DNA of 64,000 nucleotides, from the NCBI RefSeq assembly GCF_001418225.1, contig NZ_LIPT01000014.1, forward strand, positions 20,220-84,219, given 5' to 3'. Below the pieces are notes generated by a model. The model worked only from the letters and a program-made list of their open reading frames with translations. It was not told the origin of the DNA and ran no database searches. Origin of the DNA: Pannonibacter indicus (GTDB lineage: Bacteria > Pseudomonadota > Alphaproteobacteria > Rhizobiales > Stappiaceae). The first letter of the stretch is position 1. Every line of letters begins with the position of its first letter. Of the stretch, positions 31,669 through 40,003 are shown in pieces. Position numbers and translations under genes: made by a program.

Positions 31669-33807
31669 TCAGGCGTGCCGTGCCAGCCCGACAGTTTCAC
31701 GCAGACTGTTCATGGCCAGATCAAACGAGGCCCGCGCCTCCGGATCCTGAAACAGGTTCACGCTGTCCAGCCATTGCCGCAGCTGCAATGAGCTCTGCCA
31801 GCGGGTACTCGCCCCGAGCTGCCGCTCCATGCATTGCAGCAGCAGCGCGCGTGCTGCTTCCGCATCCTGCATATGTCCGGCCCGGTACAGCGCGGCAAAA
31901 CGGGTGGCCAGACCATGCAAATTGTCGAAGGGGCCGCGCCTTGCGTAGTCAGCCGACCGCTCGTAGTCGCCGAGCGCAAAGAACACATTCGCCAGATATC
32001 CATAGACGATGCGCGGCGTGACAATCAGCCCGTCAAATCCCCTCTCGGCCGCCTTCAGTGCCTGTTCTCTTTCGCCGATATAGGCCAGGGCCTCGGCCGC
32101 GGATATCATGTTCATCGGATCAAGCGGGTTCAGCTTCATTGCCTGGACAAAGGAGCGGCGGGCGTCATCTGGCCGGCGCGAGTGGATCAAGGCCCAGCCG
32201 TTCACACGGTGGTTGACCACCTGCCACGGATCCAGAGCCACGGCCTTTTCCGTCAGAGACAGCACATGTTCGGCATCAGCCAGCGGCGTCTCGGCTGTCG
32301 GATAAAACAAGGCCTGTTTCAGCAGGATGGAGGCCTGCCCGGCATAGGTGAGACTGAAGGACGGATCACTCGCCTGCAGATCCTGCATGATGGCCAGAGC
32401 CTTGCGGTCGGCAGCGGCATTGAATTCCCAGATGAGCGACTCAACCTGGCACCAGCGGCCAAAGGGACTGCGGCCCGGCCGCTGGCGCAGGCGCCCGATG
32501 ATATGGCTGTGGATGCGGCTGACCGTGCGGTAGACGGCTTCGTGAAGCTCGTGGCTGGACCTGACCAGATCGAGATCTATCAGTTCATGAAAAGCGATCT
32601 GCCCGCTGGTCCGGTTCTCCAGCTGGATGCCAAGCCGGTTGAGCGTCCGGTCCCGGTGAAACCGCAGCAGAAAACTGCCCAGATCCCCGCCGTCCACGCG
32701 TATCGGGGCTATGCCACCGTCACCCGCCCAATAGGCGGCCTCATAGAGCTCGAACGACCGGTAGGCAGAAAGCCCCGTCACAACCTCTTCCCGGACAGCA
32801 AAAGCCGTCTCATCTCCTGCCGTCTCGTCCCAGGCCATGCTCGAAATCGAAATGACCGGCAAACGCAGCTCGCCGGGGACAGCGGCCTCGATGCTGCCAG
32901 CGGCAGAAAACCGGCCAGTCTCGCTGCCGGCCGCCGGCGCCATGGCCGGGGGCGGCGCAGACGCGATCCTCTTGCCCGTGGGAAAGGCTATGACGCTTTT
33001 CTGGACCGTCTCTGCACCGGCGCCAGAGCCAGAGCTTTGCGCAGGCGCAGCCAGATGCCCCTCAGAGCCGGCAGCATCCGGCACATCCTCCAGCAAGCGG
33101 CGCGTTTCTGCCGAGGGCTCGATGTCGAGAAGATTGCGCAGCTCCCGGGCACAGTCCCTGAACTGCTGCTGCGCTTTCTCCTTCTGCCCCTGACGCAGAA
33201 AATGCCGGATCAGTTCCTGGTGCCCATATTCATTGGCCGGATCAAGCAACAGGAGAAACCGCGCCAGCCGCTCGCGCTTGACACAGGCAACATGGCCAAT
33301 CCCCGTCCGGCTTTCTTCCAGCACCTCCATGATTTTCTTGCTCAGGACCGAGCGCACCCGCGCCTGTTCAACGGCAAGCCATTCGCCGAATGCCGGGTCA
33401 AGCACATCAAAGCCATGCAGGAAATCGCCGGCCCAGAGCGAGCTGATGCGGTCCAGCTCACCGGGATCGGCCCCGCCCATGCCCCGTGTCAGCACATCAA
33501 TGTCGGTCTGGATGTTTTCACGCAACAGCGACAAGGTGGAAGGTGTTGCCACCACCAGCCGCATACCCGCCTCCTTCTCGGCCTGGCGGATGTGACTGAG
33601 GGCTTGACGCAGGGACATGGCGGAACGGGAGCGGTCACCGTCGCTCCATAGCAAGGCGGACAGCTCGCCGCGCGTCTCGGTTCCTCCGGGGCAGCGCACC
33701 AGATAGCCGAGAATAGCCAGGGCCTTTCGCGTCTTCAGGCTCAGCCCCCTTCCGCTGCTGTCCTCAAGCTGCGGCACCCCGAGCGTCCTGAAAAACAACC
33801 TCGTCAT
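31669..33807 (-). CDS. SARP/BTAD-type transcriptional regulator with TPR C-terminus
   Basis: 712 residues from the ATG at 33807. Residues 1-95 form an OmpR-type winged helix (LFFRTLGVPQLEDSSGR, then TRKALAILGYLVR). Residues about 96-240 form a bacterial transcriptional activator domain (DFLHGFDVLDPAFGEWLAVEQARVR). A Pro/Ala/Ser linker of about 70 residues, a mixed middle domain and a TPR array (about 470-690) follow. SARP proteins activate secondary-metabolite clusters in actinomycetes; large BTAD-TPR proteins in alphaproteobacteria are mostly uncharacterised. It converges on the NHLP-like genes and is the obvious candidate regulator of the locus. Confidence 0.85.
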   Translation of the reverse strand: MTRLFFRTLGVPQLEDSSGRGLSLKTRKALAILGYLVRCPGGTETRGELSALLWSDGDRSRSAMSLRQALSHIRQAEKEAGMRLVVATPSTLSLLRENIQTDIDVLTRGMGGADPGELDRISSLWAGDFLHGFDVLDPAFGEWLAVEQARVRSVLSKKIMEVLEESRTGIGHVACVKRERLARFLLLLDPANEYGHQELIRHFLRQGQKEKAQQQFRDCARELRNLLDIEPSAETRRLLEDVPDAAGSEGHLAAPAQSSGSGAGAETVQKSVIAFPTGKRIASAPPPAMAPAAGSETGRFSAAGSIEAAVPGELRLPVISISSMAWDETAGDETAFAVREEVVTGLSAYRSFELYEAAYWAGDGGIAPIRVDGGDLGSFLLRFHRDRTLNRLGIQLENRTSGQIAFHELIDLDLVRSSHELHEAVYRTVSRIHSHIIGRLRQRPGRSPFGRWCQVESLIWEFNAAADRKALAIMQDLQASDPSFSLTYAGQASILLKQALFYPTAETPLADAEHVLSLTEKAVALDPWQVVNHRVNGWALIHSRRPDDARRSFVQAMKLNPLDPMNMISAAEALAYIGEREQALKAAERGFDGLIVTPRIVYGYLANVFFALGDYERSADYARRGPFDNLHGLATRFAALYRAGHMQDAEAARALLLQCMERQLGASTRWQSSLQLRQWLDSVNLFQDPEARASFDLAMNSLRETVGLARHA

Positions 33808-34138
33808 GCTGTTTATCCCACAATCATTCCGGATCAGAAGCAAGAAATTCCGCCGCAGACGCACCGCCCCTCAGCCGTTCCCTTGCTATTTTTCCTTATG
33901 CACCAGGATAGGTTTCTCAAAGCACCCGCACAACCTGCAACTCAAGAGTGCTGACTCTTCAGCATTACCGCAATCATGGTCAGCCTATCACGTTCATTTC
34001 ACGCTACAACCCGATGATCAACGTACCGGTGCCGTGGCAGGCTGGCTTTCAGTGAGCCGGGAAACCGGCTGCCGCCCAAGAACTGGGTATTTCACGCAAG
34101 GCCGGAGAACCGGTCAATATCAGAACGGTAGGTTGCAC
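33808..34138. other. 331-bp regulatory gap between the BTAD gene and a small gene
   Basis: No gene is seen here. It holds a TGCTGA-CTCT-TCAGCA inverted repeat (33949-33964) and two copies of ATTTCACGC (33996-34004 and 34089-34097). The BTAD gene and the next small gene are transcribed away from each other, so the gap should contain both promoters, but no convincing -35/-10 pair was found. Confidence 0.5.
33949..33964. promoter_or_regulatory. Inverted repeat in the BTAD divergent promoter region
   Basis: TGCTGA-CTCT-TCAGCA, perfect 6-bp arms, 142 bp upstream of the BTAD start and 175 bp upstream of the small gene. A possible operator; its regulator is unknown. Confidence 0.4.
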
Positions 34139-34405
34139 ATGTCGAAAGCTGCAGGACTGACGAAGGCTGAAGCAGCCGCGGAAACAGTGCATGGCCATGA
34201 AGCCATGCAGGATATGTCTGCGGAGTCCCTCAAGCGCATGATCTATTTCACCCGCCGTGAAGCTGAAAAGGATGGCCGCACGTTCTGCGCCTATCTGCTG
34301 ACCATGGCGGCCAACGCACTTGACGATGATGCTGCCGATGTGAACGAGGCACTCAGGGCAAAGCTGTCGCCGGGTGATCTGCTGCGGAGCACGAAAGCGG
34401 GCTGA
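34139..34405 (+). CDS. Small protein of unknown function (88 aa)
   Basis: 88 residues from the ATG at 34139 (GGTAGG upstream). I do not recognise a family. The N-terminus is Ala/Glu-rich helix. The middle, LKRMIYFTRREAEKDGRTFCAYLLTMAANAL, is an amphipathic helix with one Cys, and the C-terminus is acidic then basic. No signal peptide. It is divergent from the BTAD regulator, followed by a strong terminator and expressed alone. Its position in the YcaO/NHLP/BTAD stretch makes membership possible, not shown. Confidence 0.65.
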   Translation: MSKAAGLTKAEAAAETVHGHEAMQDMSAESLKRMIYFTRREAEKDGRTFCAYLLTMAANALDDDAADVNEALRAKLSPGDLLRSTKAG

Positions 34406-34487
34406 ACAAGGTTCGCTGCCGTTCCCTGCCGGCTGACCGTCCGGACATGGAATCGCAGCCATTCTTCGTATCTCAGGCATTCTTCCC

Positions 34488-34527
34488 GGGGCAGGCCAAC
34501 GACTGTTGGCCTGCCCCTTTCGTTTTA
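34488..34527 (+). terminator. Rho-independent terminator after the 88-aa gene
   Basis: Perfect 13-bp stem GGGGCAGGCCAAC / GTTGGCCTGCCCC with a GACT loop, followed by TTTCGTTTTA. Confidence 0.88.
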
Positions 34528-34653
34528 TGACGACAGCAGGCCGCAAGGCGCCAGCCCAAAGCGGCAGCGAACGGCTGCAGCACAAACTCTAAGCCGCACC
34601 CCATTCCCGGAACGGCCGCACCTATAGCAAAATCAATCGGTAGGATAATGGTT

Positions 34654-34730
34654 TGGCGACCCCTGCAGGATTCGAACCTGCGACCATTCGCTTAGAAGGC
34701 GAGTGCTCTATCCAGCTGAGCTAAGGGGCC
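34654..34730 (-). tRNA. tRNA-Arg (anticodon TCT)
   Basis: 77 nt with encoded CCA, on the minus strand. Acceptor GGCCCCT pairs with AGGGGTC, discriminator G. The D arm is GCTC...GAGC, the anticodon loop CTTCTAA gives TCT, and the T arm is GCAGG-TTCGAAT-CCTGC. The 27-43 pair is a mismatch (C-A), otherwise the cloverleaf is standard. Confidence 0.95.
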
Positions 34731-34869
34731 GTTTGCGCGGATCAGGCCGCGCGGGGCACGCCGGAGGAACGGCTTTGCCCGGTGTCGATTTCACAACCCG
34801 CCCGGAAGGCGGGACGGGCGGTATCAGTGCCCAGATCTCATTGAGGCAGGCTTGATCTGGTCAGGCGCC

Positions 34870-35175
34870 TCAATGCGTCCACGGCGCATGCCGGTCGAAG
34901 CGGAAATTGTCCGAATAGCTTGCACCGCGAATGATGCGGTCCTTCGGCTTTTCCACCCGGTAGGCAATGCCCTTGCGCTGTGCATAGGCTTCGGCTTCTT
35001 CACAGGTTTCGAAGAAGAGACGCACCTGCTGCTTCATGTCAGAAGAGGAGGTGTAGCCCATCAGCGGATCGATGCTGCGCGCAACCTCGGGCTCGTAATC
35101 GAGCACCCAACGCTGCGTCTTGGCCTTGCCCGACTGCATGGCCGTCTTCGCCGGCCGGTAGATTCGCGCCACCAT
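34870..35175 (-). CDS. ETC complex I subunit (NDUFS4-like, 18-kDa type)
   Basis: 101 residues from the ATG at 35175; an ATG at 35196 gives a slightly longer form. The family start MVARIYRPAKTAMQSGKAKT is typical, followed by WVLDYEP and the C-terminal ASYSDNFRFDRHAPWTH end. This accessory subunit of NADH:ubiquinone oxidoreductase is found in alphaproteobacteria and mitochondria and sits on the peripheral arm near the N module. It is encoded alone beside tRNA-Arg, as is common for this gene. Confidence 0.9.
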   Translation of the reverse strand: MVARIYRPAKTAMQSGKAKTQRWVLDYEPEVARSIDPLMGYTSSSDMKQQVRLFFETCEEAEAYAQRKGIAYRVEKPKDRIIRGASYSDNFRFDRHAPWTH

Positions 35176-35570
35176 TGTCTCTGTCCCGTCTCGCATAGGT
35201 GCTGCAAGCTGCTGGTTTGCCGGAGTTTTCCAGGCTGCAGCACGACCGCGGCGCTGCACCAGCCATTCACGGCTGTTTTCTGCGGGAACGGAGCGAATGT
35301 CAACATGACTTGCGCATCGCGGGGGCCGCACAACCGGTTTTGACACAGGCACCGGCATGCAGGACCGGCAGCTGAGGTCAAGCGCTGACGCGATTTGGCA
35401 CAATTTGCAACCTTAGGGATCACTCTTGATTGCTATGACAGCTTTGAATCTGGACCTATTCTAACAGTCGCACTCAAGGATTGCGCTTGATGCCGGCGCA
35501 ATCGCGGCCCGGTATTCCGTTCCAGGCATACCTTCGACGCGCTGAACCGGACTTGACTGGAAAGACTGTC
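35176..35570. other. 395-bp gap with an inverted repeat
   Basis: No gene is seen between the complex I subunit gene and the next small gene, which point away from each other. The right half is relatively AT-rich and contains GATTGCGC-N9-GCGCAATC (35479-35503). The rest shows nothing I can support. Confidence 0.5.
35479..35503. promoter_or_regulatory. Inverted repeat upstream of the 75-aa gene
   Basis: GATTGCGC-N9-GCGCAATC, perfect 8-bp arms, 67 bp upstream of the ATG at 35571. The 9-nt spacer matches the layout of the repeat upstream of the NHLP-like genes although the sequence differs. Confidence 0.45.
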
Positions 35571-35798
35571 ATGCCCCGCTTTGACGTGAACAGACTGCAG
35601 CATGAGCACAAGATGCCGGCCGGTAACAGGGCCGGGCGGCTGCATGCGGAAGCACAGCATCAGGATCTGGCTGTGCTCTGGGACATGATCCTGGCGGTCG
35701 ATTACCATGCAGCGAGTGTTGATGCCCTGTCACCGGATGCCCGCGAGGACTTCTGCGATGTGATTGAGGTGCTGTTGCGTACTCTGGCGCAGGACTGA
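35571..35798 (+). CDS. Small protein of unknown function (75 aa)
   Basis: 75 residues from the ATG at 35571 with GGAAAG upstream; a longer form starting at 35481 is possible but would begin inside the inverted repeat. The sequence is His/Asp/Glu-rich at the N-terminus (LQHEHK, LHAEAQHQD) and helical afterwards (LAVLWDMILAVDYHAA, DFCDVIEVLLRTLAQ). One Cys, no signal peptide, no family recognised. Confidence 0.55.
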   Translation: MPRFDVNRLQHEHKMPAGNRAGRLHAEAQHQDLAVLWDMILAVDYHAASVDALSPDAREDFCDVIEVLLRTLAQD

Positions 35799-35947
35799 CC
35801 CCGCCGGAAGCCATAGGTACCAGCACGTTTCATCTTCACTTCACGCTTCCGTTTGCAGGATGACTAGGGCATCTTTGTCCGTACATATGCCCTGCGGCAG
35901 ACGCCCCGAGCCGGGAGGCGCACGCCCCGAGAAAGTTGACAGGTCCG

Positions 35948-36457
35948 ATGCTCGCCAGACCCCGACAGCTCTTTGCCGACCTTGGCAGCAGTGCGATCGA
36001 ACGCGGTCTTGCAGCCCCCCGGCTGTCTCAATTCTATGAAGACATGATCAGGGCCGGCTCTGTCGCAGGGCCGGAGCTAAAGAAGCATCTGCCCTATCTC
36101 AGCCTCTGCGCATTGCCGGATGACAGCGGAACGGCACCGCCGATCGTCTATGCGGGACGGCTTTCCTCGCAGGTCCAGCTTTTCGGCAGCGTGTGGAGCG
36201 AGCAGCCCGGCGAGGCGCTGGTGACACCGGATCCCGAACTTGAGCGGGCCGCGGCAGCGGGCTACCTGAGCGCTCTGGAATCCGGCACCTATTATGGTTA
36301 TGGCCGCACCGGTATCCGGCTGGGTGGACGGATGCATGACGTGGCCTATGAACGGCTGATCATGCCCCTGCGCCCAAGACCCGATTCTCCGGTGCGGATG
36401 CTGGCCTATTTCGGCGTCATACAGGCTCTGGTGCCGCAAGGCCCCGCGCCAGCGTGA
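35948..36457 (+). CDS. PAS_5-like small protein
   Basis: 169 residues from the ATG at 35948. The C-terminal segment DVAYERLIMPLRPRP followed by a hydrophobic strand resembles the PAS_5 domain found in many alphaproteobacterial single-domain proteins, which have G-x-x-Y-x-RLxLPL near the end. The middle contains IVYAGRLSSQVQLFGSVW and YYGYGRTGI. It may be a soluble sensor or binding protein; no output domain is attached. Its 3' end overlaps the convergent GNAT-like gene by 41 bp. Confidence 0.6.
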   Translation: MLARPRQLFADLGSSAIERGLAAPRLSQFYEDMIRAGSVAGPELKKHLPYLSLCALPDDSGTAPPIVYAGRLSSQVQLFGSVWSEQPGEALVTPDPELERAAAAGYLSALESGTYYGYGRTGIRLGGRMHDVAYERLIMPLRPRPDSPVRMLAYFGVIQALVPQGPAPA

Positions 36458-37118
36458 CGAGATCGGCCCGCGTCGCCCAGACGAGCCAGTCATCGGGCCG
36501 GATATGGGCAGGGGCTGAGATCCAGTGCGTCCCGGACGGCGCAAAGTGCCTGTAGCCGACCCGCACACCGAATCCCTTCATCGCATTGGCCTGCGCCATC
36601 AGGCCATAAAGATAGTCGGGTGACCATTTGAGCAGCGCCAGCAGAAAGCCGGTCTGCGTCAGCAATTCGGCAAGGCCCCTGCCCCGGATGTCCTTTCTCA
36701 GCCACAGATTGCCGTGATAGACGATCCGTCCCCGCATCCGGAACGCTTCCGCGGCATGGGCGGTGCCAAGTCTTGCGTCCGCATGCGGATCTTCAAACAG
36801 GCGCCGCTGCTGCTGCTGCCAGAAGGCGGCAAGGCTCCTGTCCTTTAGCTCGTCAATCTTGGCCGCCTGAACGGACACAAGCTCGCCCTGCCCGTTATAG
36901 GCTCCCACCCAGAAGGCCAGGCTGGCGTGCAGATCGACGAAGCGGATGGAGAAGTCCTCCATCAGATAGCGGTCCTCCGTCCGGGACACAGCCTCTTCAA
37001 AGGCCTGAAAGTCCGTGCTTTCCTGCAAGGACAACCCTTGCTCCCGGATACGCCCCGTGAGGGCGGCGAGAGCGTCAGCAACGACAAGCGTCGGATCTTC
37101 TTGAAGTATCAAGGTCAT
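36417..37118 (-). CDS. GNAT-like acyltransferase of unknown substrate
   Basis: 233 residues from the ATG at 37118, which has GGGGAA upstream; earlier in-frame ATGs lack a better site. The acyl-CoA-binding motif A is suggested by LRKDIRGRGLAELLTQTGF near residue 160, followed by the usual helix and a GVRVGYRHF strand. The N-terminal half (FSIRFVDLHASLAFWVGAYN) fits a GNAT beta sheet. Its 3' end overlaps the convergent PAS-like gene. Substrate unknown; a tailoring acetyltransferase role in the neighbouring YcaO locus is speculative. Confidence 0.6.
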   Translation of the reverse strand: MTLILQEDPTLVVADALAALTGRIREQGLSLQESTDFQAFEEAVSRTEDRYLMEDFSIRFVDLHASLAFWVGAYNGQGELVSVQAAKIDELKDRSLAAFWQQQQRRLFEDPHADARLGTAHAAEAFRMRGRIVYHGNLWLRKDIRGRGLAELLTQTGFLLALLKWSPDYLYGLMAQANAMKGFGVRVGYRHFAPSGTHWISAPAHIRPDDWLVWATRADLVTLARGLAAPEPV

Positions 37119-37320
37119 GCGTTTCCCCATCATGCAGATGCCGCGAAACCGCAGCACAACCATGAAGCGACGAAGGGCGCAAAAAAGCGAGCTTTGCCTT
37201 ACGGAAACCGGCCCGTGCGGCACCTGAGCCATTTCAAGACGTGATGCGTAAACATCGAAAGCCTTGGCATCAGGCGGGGAAACCCGGAGGCTTTAAAGAG
37301 TGCAGGCTGGGGAAAGAAAG

Positions 37321-37397
37321 TGGTCGGGGCAGCAAGATTCGAACTTGCGACCCTCTGCTCCCAAAGCAGATGCGCTACCAGGCTGCGCTATACCCCG
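37321..37397 (-). tRNA. tRNA-Pro (anticodon TGG)
   Basis: 77 nt with encoded CCA on the minus strand. Acceptor CGGGGTA pairs with TGCCCCG, discriminator A. The anticodon loop TTTGGGA lies on stem CTGC/GCAG, and the T arm is GCAAG-TTCGAAT-CTTGC. Confidence 0.95.
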
Positions 37398-37522
37398 ACG
37401 TCCGGTATGTGTGCGGGTGTACCGCCTTCCCCTGCGCAGCGTCAAGCCCGAAGGCCGGGACAATGACTGCCTCTGCGCAGTTGCGCACCGCCGGTTTCAG
37501 GCCCGGCACCCTGCAGCAAAGT

Positions 37523-38062
37523 TCAGGGTTTGATGCTCGGTGCCGAGACCTTCTGGCCCGGCGCAAACTGCAAGCGTGCGGAGGTCCCTGCGATCACTTC
37601 CAGAACATAACGGGCGCTGCCGTCAGAGGAGACGATCTTCTCCGACAGAGGTTCCGTGTCCCTGGCGATGGAAACGATACGGCCCGTCTCATCAATGAAG
37701 ATCATGTCGAGAGAGATATAAGTGTTCTTCATCCAGAAGAACTTCTCGCCGCTGTCCGGAAAGACAAAGAGCATGCCCGCATCCGCGGCCATTTCCTTGC
37801 GGTTCATCAGACCCGTGGCGCGGTCTGCCTCTGTGGCGGCAATTTCCACGGTGAAGCTCTGCGGGCCCGCTGCGGTTTCCACCGTCAGCTGTTCGGTGGG
37901 CAGTCCGGCCGCCTTGGCAAAGGCCGCGGCTCCCAGAACGATCATGCCGACCAGAATGGCCCTGACGGCGATCCCGAAGGCTCCACGCAGACACGGCGCC
38001 GGAACACCTGTGCTCCGGACGCTCAAGGCACGCAAAGGTGCCGTGAAGTGGGCGATACGCAT
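37523..38062 (-). CDS. DUF192 protein with N-terminal membrane anchor
   Basis: 179 residues from the ATG at 38062, preceded by GGAGGGGGAA. A hydrophobic segment near residues 30-50 ([20 protein letters not shown]) is a signal or anchor. The DUF192 domain follows, with [21 protein letters not shown] and [16 protein letters not shown], a fold seen in archaea and bacteria with unknown function. It is transcribed after the cold-shock gene on the same strand with 255 bp between them, so coupling is uncertain. Confidence 0.88.
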   Translation of the reverse strand: MRIAHFTAPLRALSVRSTGVPAPCLRGAFGIAVRAILVGMIVLGAAAFAKAAGLPTEQLTVETAAGPQSFTVEIAATEADRATGLMNRKEMAADAGMLFVFPDSGEKFFWMKNTYISLDMIFIDETGRIVSIARDTEPLSEKIVSSDGSARYVLEVIAGTSARLQFAPGQKVSAPSIKP

Positions 38063-38317
38063 TACTTCCCCCTCCAGACTCATACGCAACTGGTACAATA
38101 TCCAATCTTTCAAGGCCGGTACGAGGCCACCTCAGGATATCAGTCTTATCGAAAGCATCGCTTCTTCTGGCGTATGTCTTCCAGCCGGGCTCGCCAGAAC
38201 ATGGCCACCCTGCCCTTTCATTTCGCCCCGCACCCTAGATGCAAGGTGTTCCCGCCGGATTAACGGACGGATATTTCCTTTGAATCGCAACAGAGAGACG
38301 CTCTGCAAAGGAAATCC

Positions 38318-38932
38318 TCAATGGGAGGATGGAATATGGGAGCCACTGCCGAGCGGACGGATTTCGGCAGCCATGCGGCCCTTCGGGCCCTGACCGAAGC
38401 GGACCTGCACTTCCTGGCCCGGACGCAGTTCCGTGATTCCGAAGCGGCGCAAAGTCTCCATATGGATGAAGATGTCTTCGGATGTTTCGCCCTGCGTCAG
38501 AAAGCCGAAACCCTTGACGCGGTTGAACCACTTGACGGTTGCCCGCTCGAAACCGCTTTCCGGCACTACTTGCACATGCGTGCGCGAGGGCGGCAGCTGG
38601 GAAGGATGCACGGCGGTGGATTCGTCCATCGACAGAACGCGCAGGGCCTGAAGGCCGCGCGGCTTGTCGAGAACCTCGCAGACGACGCGGGCACCTTCAT
38701 AGGCGGTCTGGAAACCGTCCCGGCGCAGGCACGTCACATGCAGCAGGATGTCCGGCAGGCCATCATTGTCCGGCACGATAAAGCCATACCCCTTGGCAAT
38801 ATCGAACCACTTGATCGTCCCGGCCAGCTCAATCACGCCGACGCTGGCATCTTCCGCCATCGCCTCGATCAGCCGGGGATCCTGAACCGTCTTAGCCCCC
38901 ATGTGTCCAAGCCCCATCTCTGTGCCGCTCAC
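38318..38932 (-). CDS. Double cold-shock-domain protein
   Basis: 204 residues if the GTG at 38932 is used; ATGs at 38917 and 38902 are alternatives and none has a clear ribosome site. Two CSD domains are present: about 37-100 (GTIKWFDIAKGYGFIVPD, with LLHVTCL) and about 128-190 (ATVKWFNRVKGFGFLTQG, with IFIHMETL). The RNP1 aromatic residues are kept in both. Tandem CSD proteins are common in alphaproteobacteria and bind single-stranded RNA/DNA, often induced by cold or stationary phase. Confidence 0.9.
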   Translation of the reverse strand: MSGTEMGLGHMGAKTVQDPRLIEAMAEDASVGVIELAGTIKWFDIAKGYGFIVPDNDGLPDILLHVTCLRRDGFQTAYEGARVVCEVLDKPRGLQALRVLSMDESTAVHPSQLPPSRTHVQVVPESGFERATVKWFNRVKGFGFLTQGETSEDIFIHMETLRRFGITELRPGQEVQVRFGQGPKGRMAAEIRPLGSGSHIPSSH

Positions 38933-39078
38933 GTCAGCTTCGGGTGAACCATCCGACTCACCGCTTACTGATTCCTAAGAAAAGGATAACACTCACAGGG
39001 GGCTCGGCCAGAGCCTTTTGTTAACAAACCACAACCTCTCAGTCTTTGCCCACTGCAATTGCATCATGCCTGTCAATT

Positions 39079-39843
39079 TTAACCGGGTAACAGGGCATCA
39101 AAAGTCGCGGCTGCCGGTGTGCGGATGAGAAGAGAGGCAAGATCATCCAGGGACCCGGGCTGCTGATTGACGATCATCATTTCTGCCCCGGCCTCAACTG
39201 CAATCTCCGGCAGGCGCGCTGCGGGATGAACCTGCAGCGATGAGCCAGCCACAACAAAGACATCGGCCTCACGGGATGCCGCAACAGCCCGCTGCCAGGG
39301 CTCTTCCGGCATGGACTGGCCGAAGCTGATCACGGCCGCCTTGAGCAGGCCGCCGCAAACAGCACAGCGCGGGCTGCGGCCCGCACTCGCAAGCTGTTCC
39401 TGCGCCATCAGGTCTGCCCGCTGGCCGCAGGAGAGACAGGCGGCATAGGTGCCATTGCCATGCAGTTCCACGAGCTTGTCCTCTGGCAGCCCTGCGCGCT
39501 GATGCAATCCGTCGATATTCTGCGTGATCACCAGCTGCAGCCGCCCGGCCTCTGCCTCCTGCGCCAGGGCAAGATGGGCGGCATTCGGGCGGGCGCGGGT
39601 GAAATCGCCGTGAAAGATGAAACGCCGGCGCCAGTCTTCCAGCCGCCGTGCCTTGTCCTTAACAAAATCAGCATATTGAACAGGTGCCATCCTGGACCAT
39701 ATGCCTTCCGGAGACCGGTAGTCAGGAATGCCTGACTCGGTTGAAATACCGGCGCCGGTCAGGACAACAATCCGCCCGCCGCCGGAAAACACCTCCCGGA
39801 GCGCAGCCTGCGCAGCGGTCAGGTCATCAATCTGTCTTGGCAT
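39079..39843 (-). CDS. cobB: NAD-dependent protein deacylase, SIR2 family
   Basis: 254 residues. The sirtuin core is complete: [20 protein letters not shown] near residue 30, [11 protein letters not shown] near 110, the catalytic His in ELHGNG and a four-Cys zinc site (CLSCGQ ... CAVCGG). The C-terminal NAD-binding motif is [13 protein letters not shown]. It removes acyl groups from lysine using NAD. The product lies alone, divergent from the glyoxalase gene. Confidence 0.92.
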   Translation of the reverse strand: MPRQIDDLTAAQAALREVFSGGGRIVVLTGAGISTESGIPDYRSPEGIWSRMAPVQYADFVKDKARRLEDWRRRFIFHGDFTRARPNAAHLALAQEAEAGRLQLVITQNIDGLHQRAGLPEDKLVELHGNGTYAACLSCGQRADLMAQEQLASAGRSPRCAVCGGLLKAAVISFGQSMPEEPWQRAVAASREADVFVVAGSSLQVHPAARLPEIAVEAGAEMMIVNQQPGSLDDLASLLIRTPAAATFDALLPG

Positions 39844-40003
39844 TGCGGTGTCTTGTCATTTTGCAGTCTGGCCGTCACGCTGGTTCCGTTCAACGAACAG
39901 ACCCCGAGAGTGGCGCAAGGCTGCAGCCCATGGCAAGCCCCAGGCCGAAAGCCACAAGCCGGCACCGCCAGTGCGCTCCGGAACATCAGATAAGGGAATC
40001 AAG

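Noticed and set aside
31834..33651. 605-codon reading frame opposite the BTAD regulator
   Set aside because: Shadow of the winged-helix/BTAD/TPR protein; no domain pattern or ribosome site.
29262..37397. Integrative island bounded by tRNA-Pro or tRNA-Arg
   Set aside because: The composition is accessory-like, but no integrase, transposase or duplicated tRNA 3' end was seen.
38933..39078. Cold-shock thermosensor leader upstream of the double cold-shock gene
   Set aside because: A small GGCTC/GAGCC hairpin is present but no long conserved leader or cold box could be recognised.
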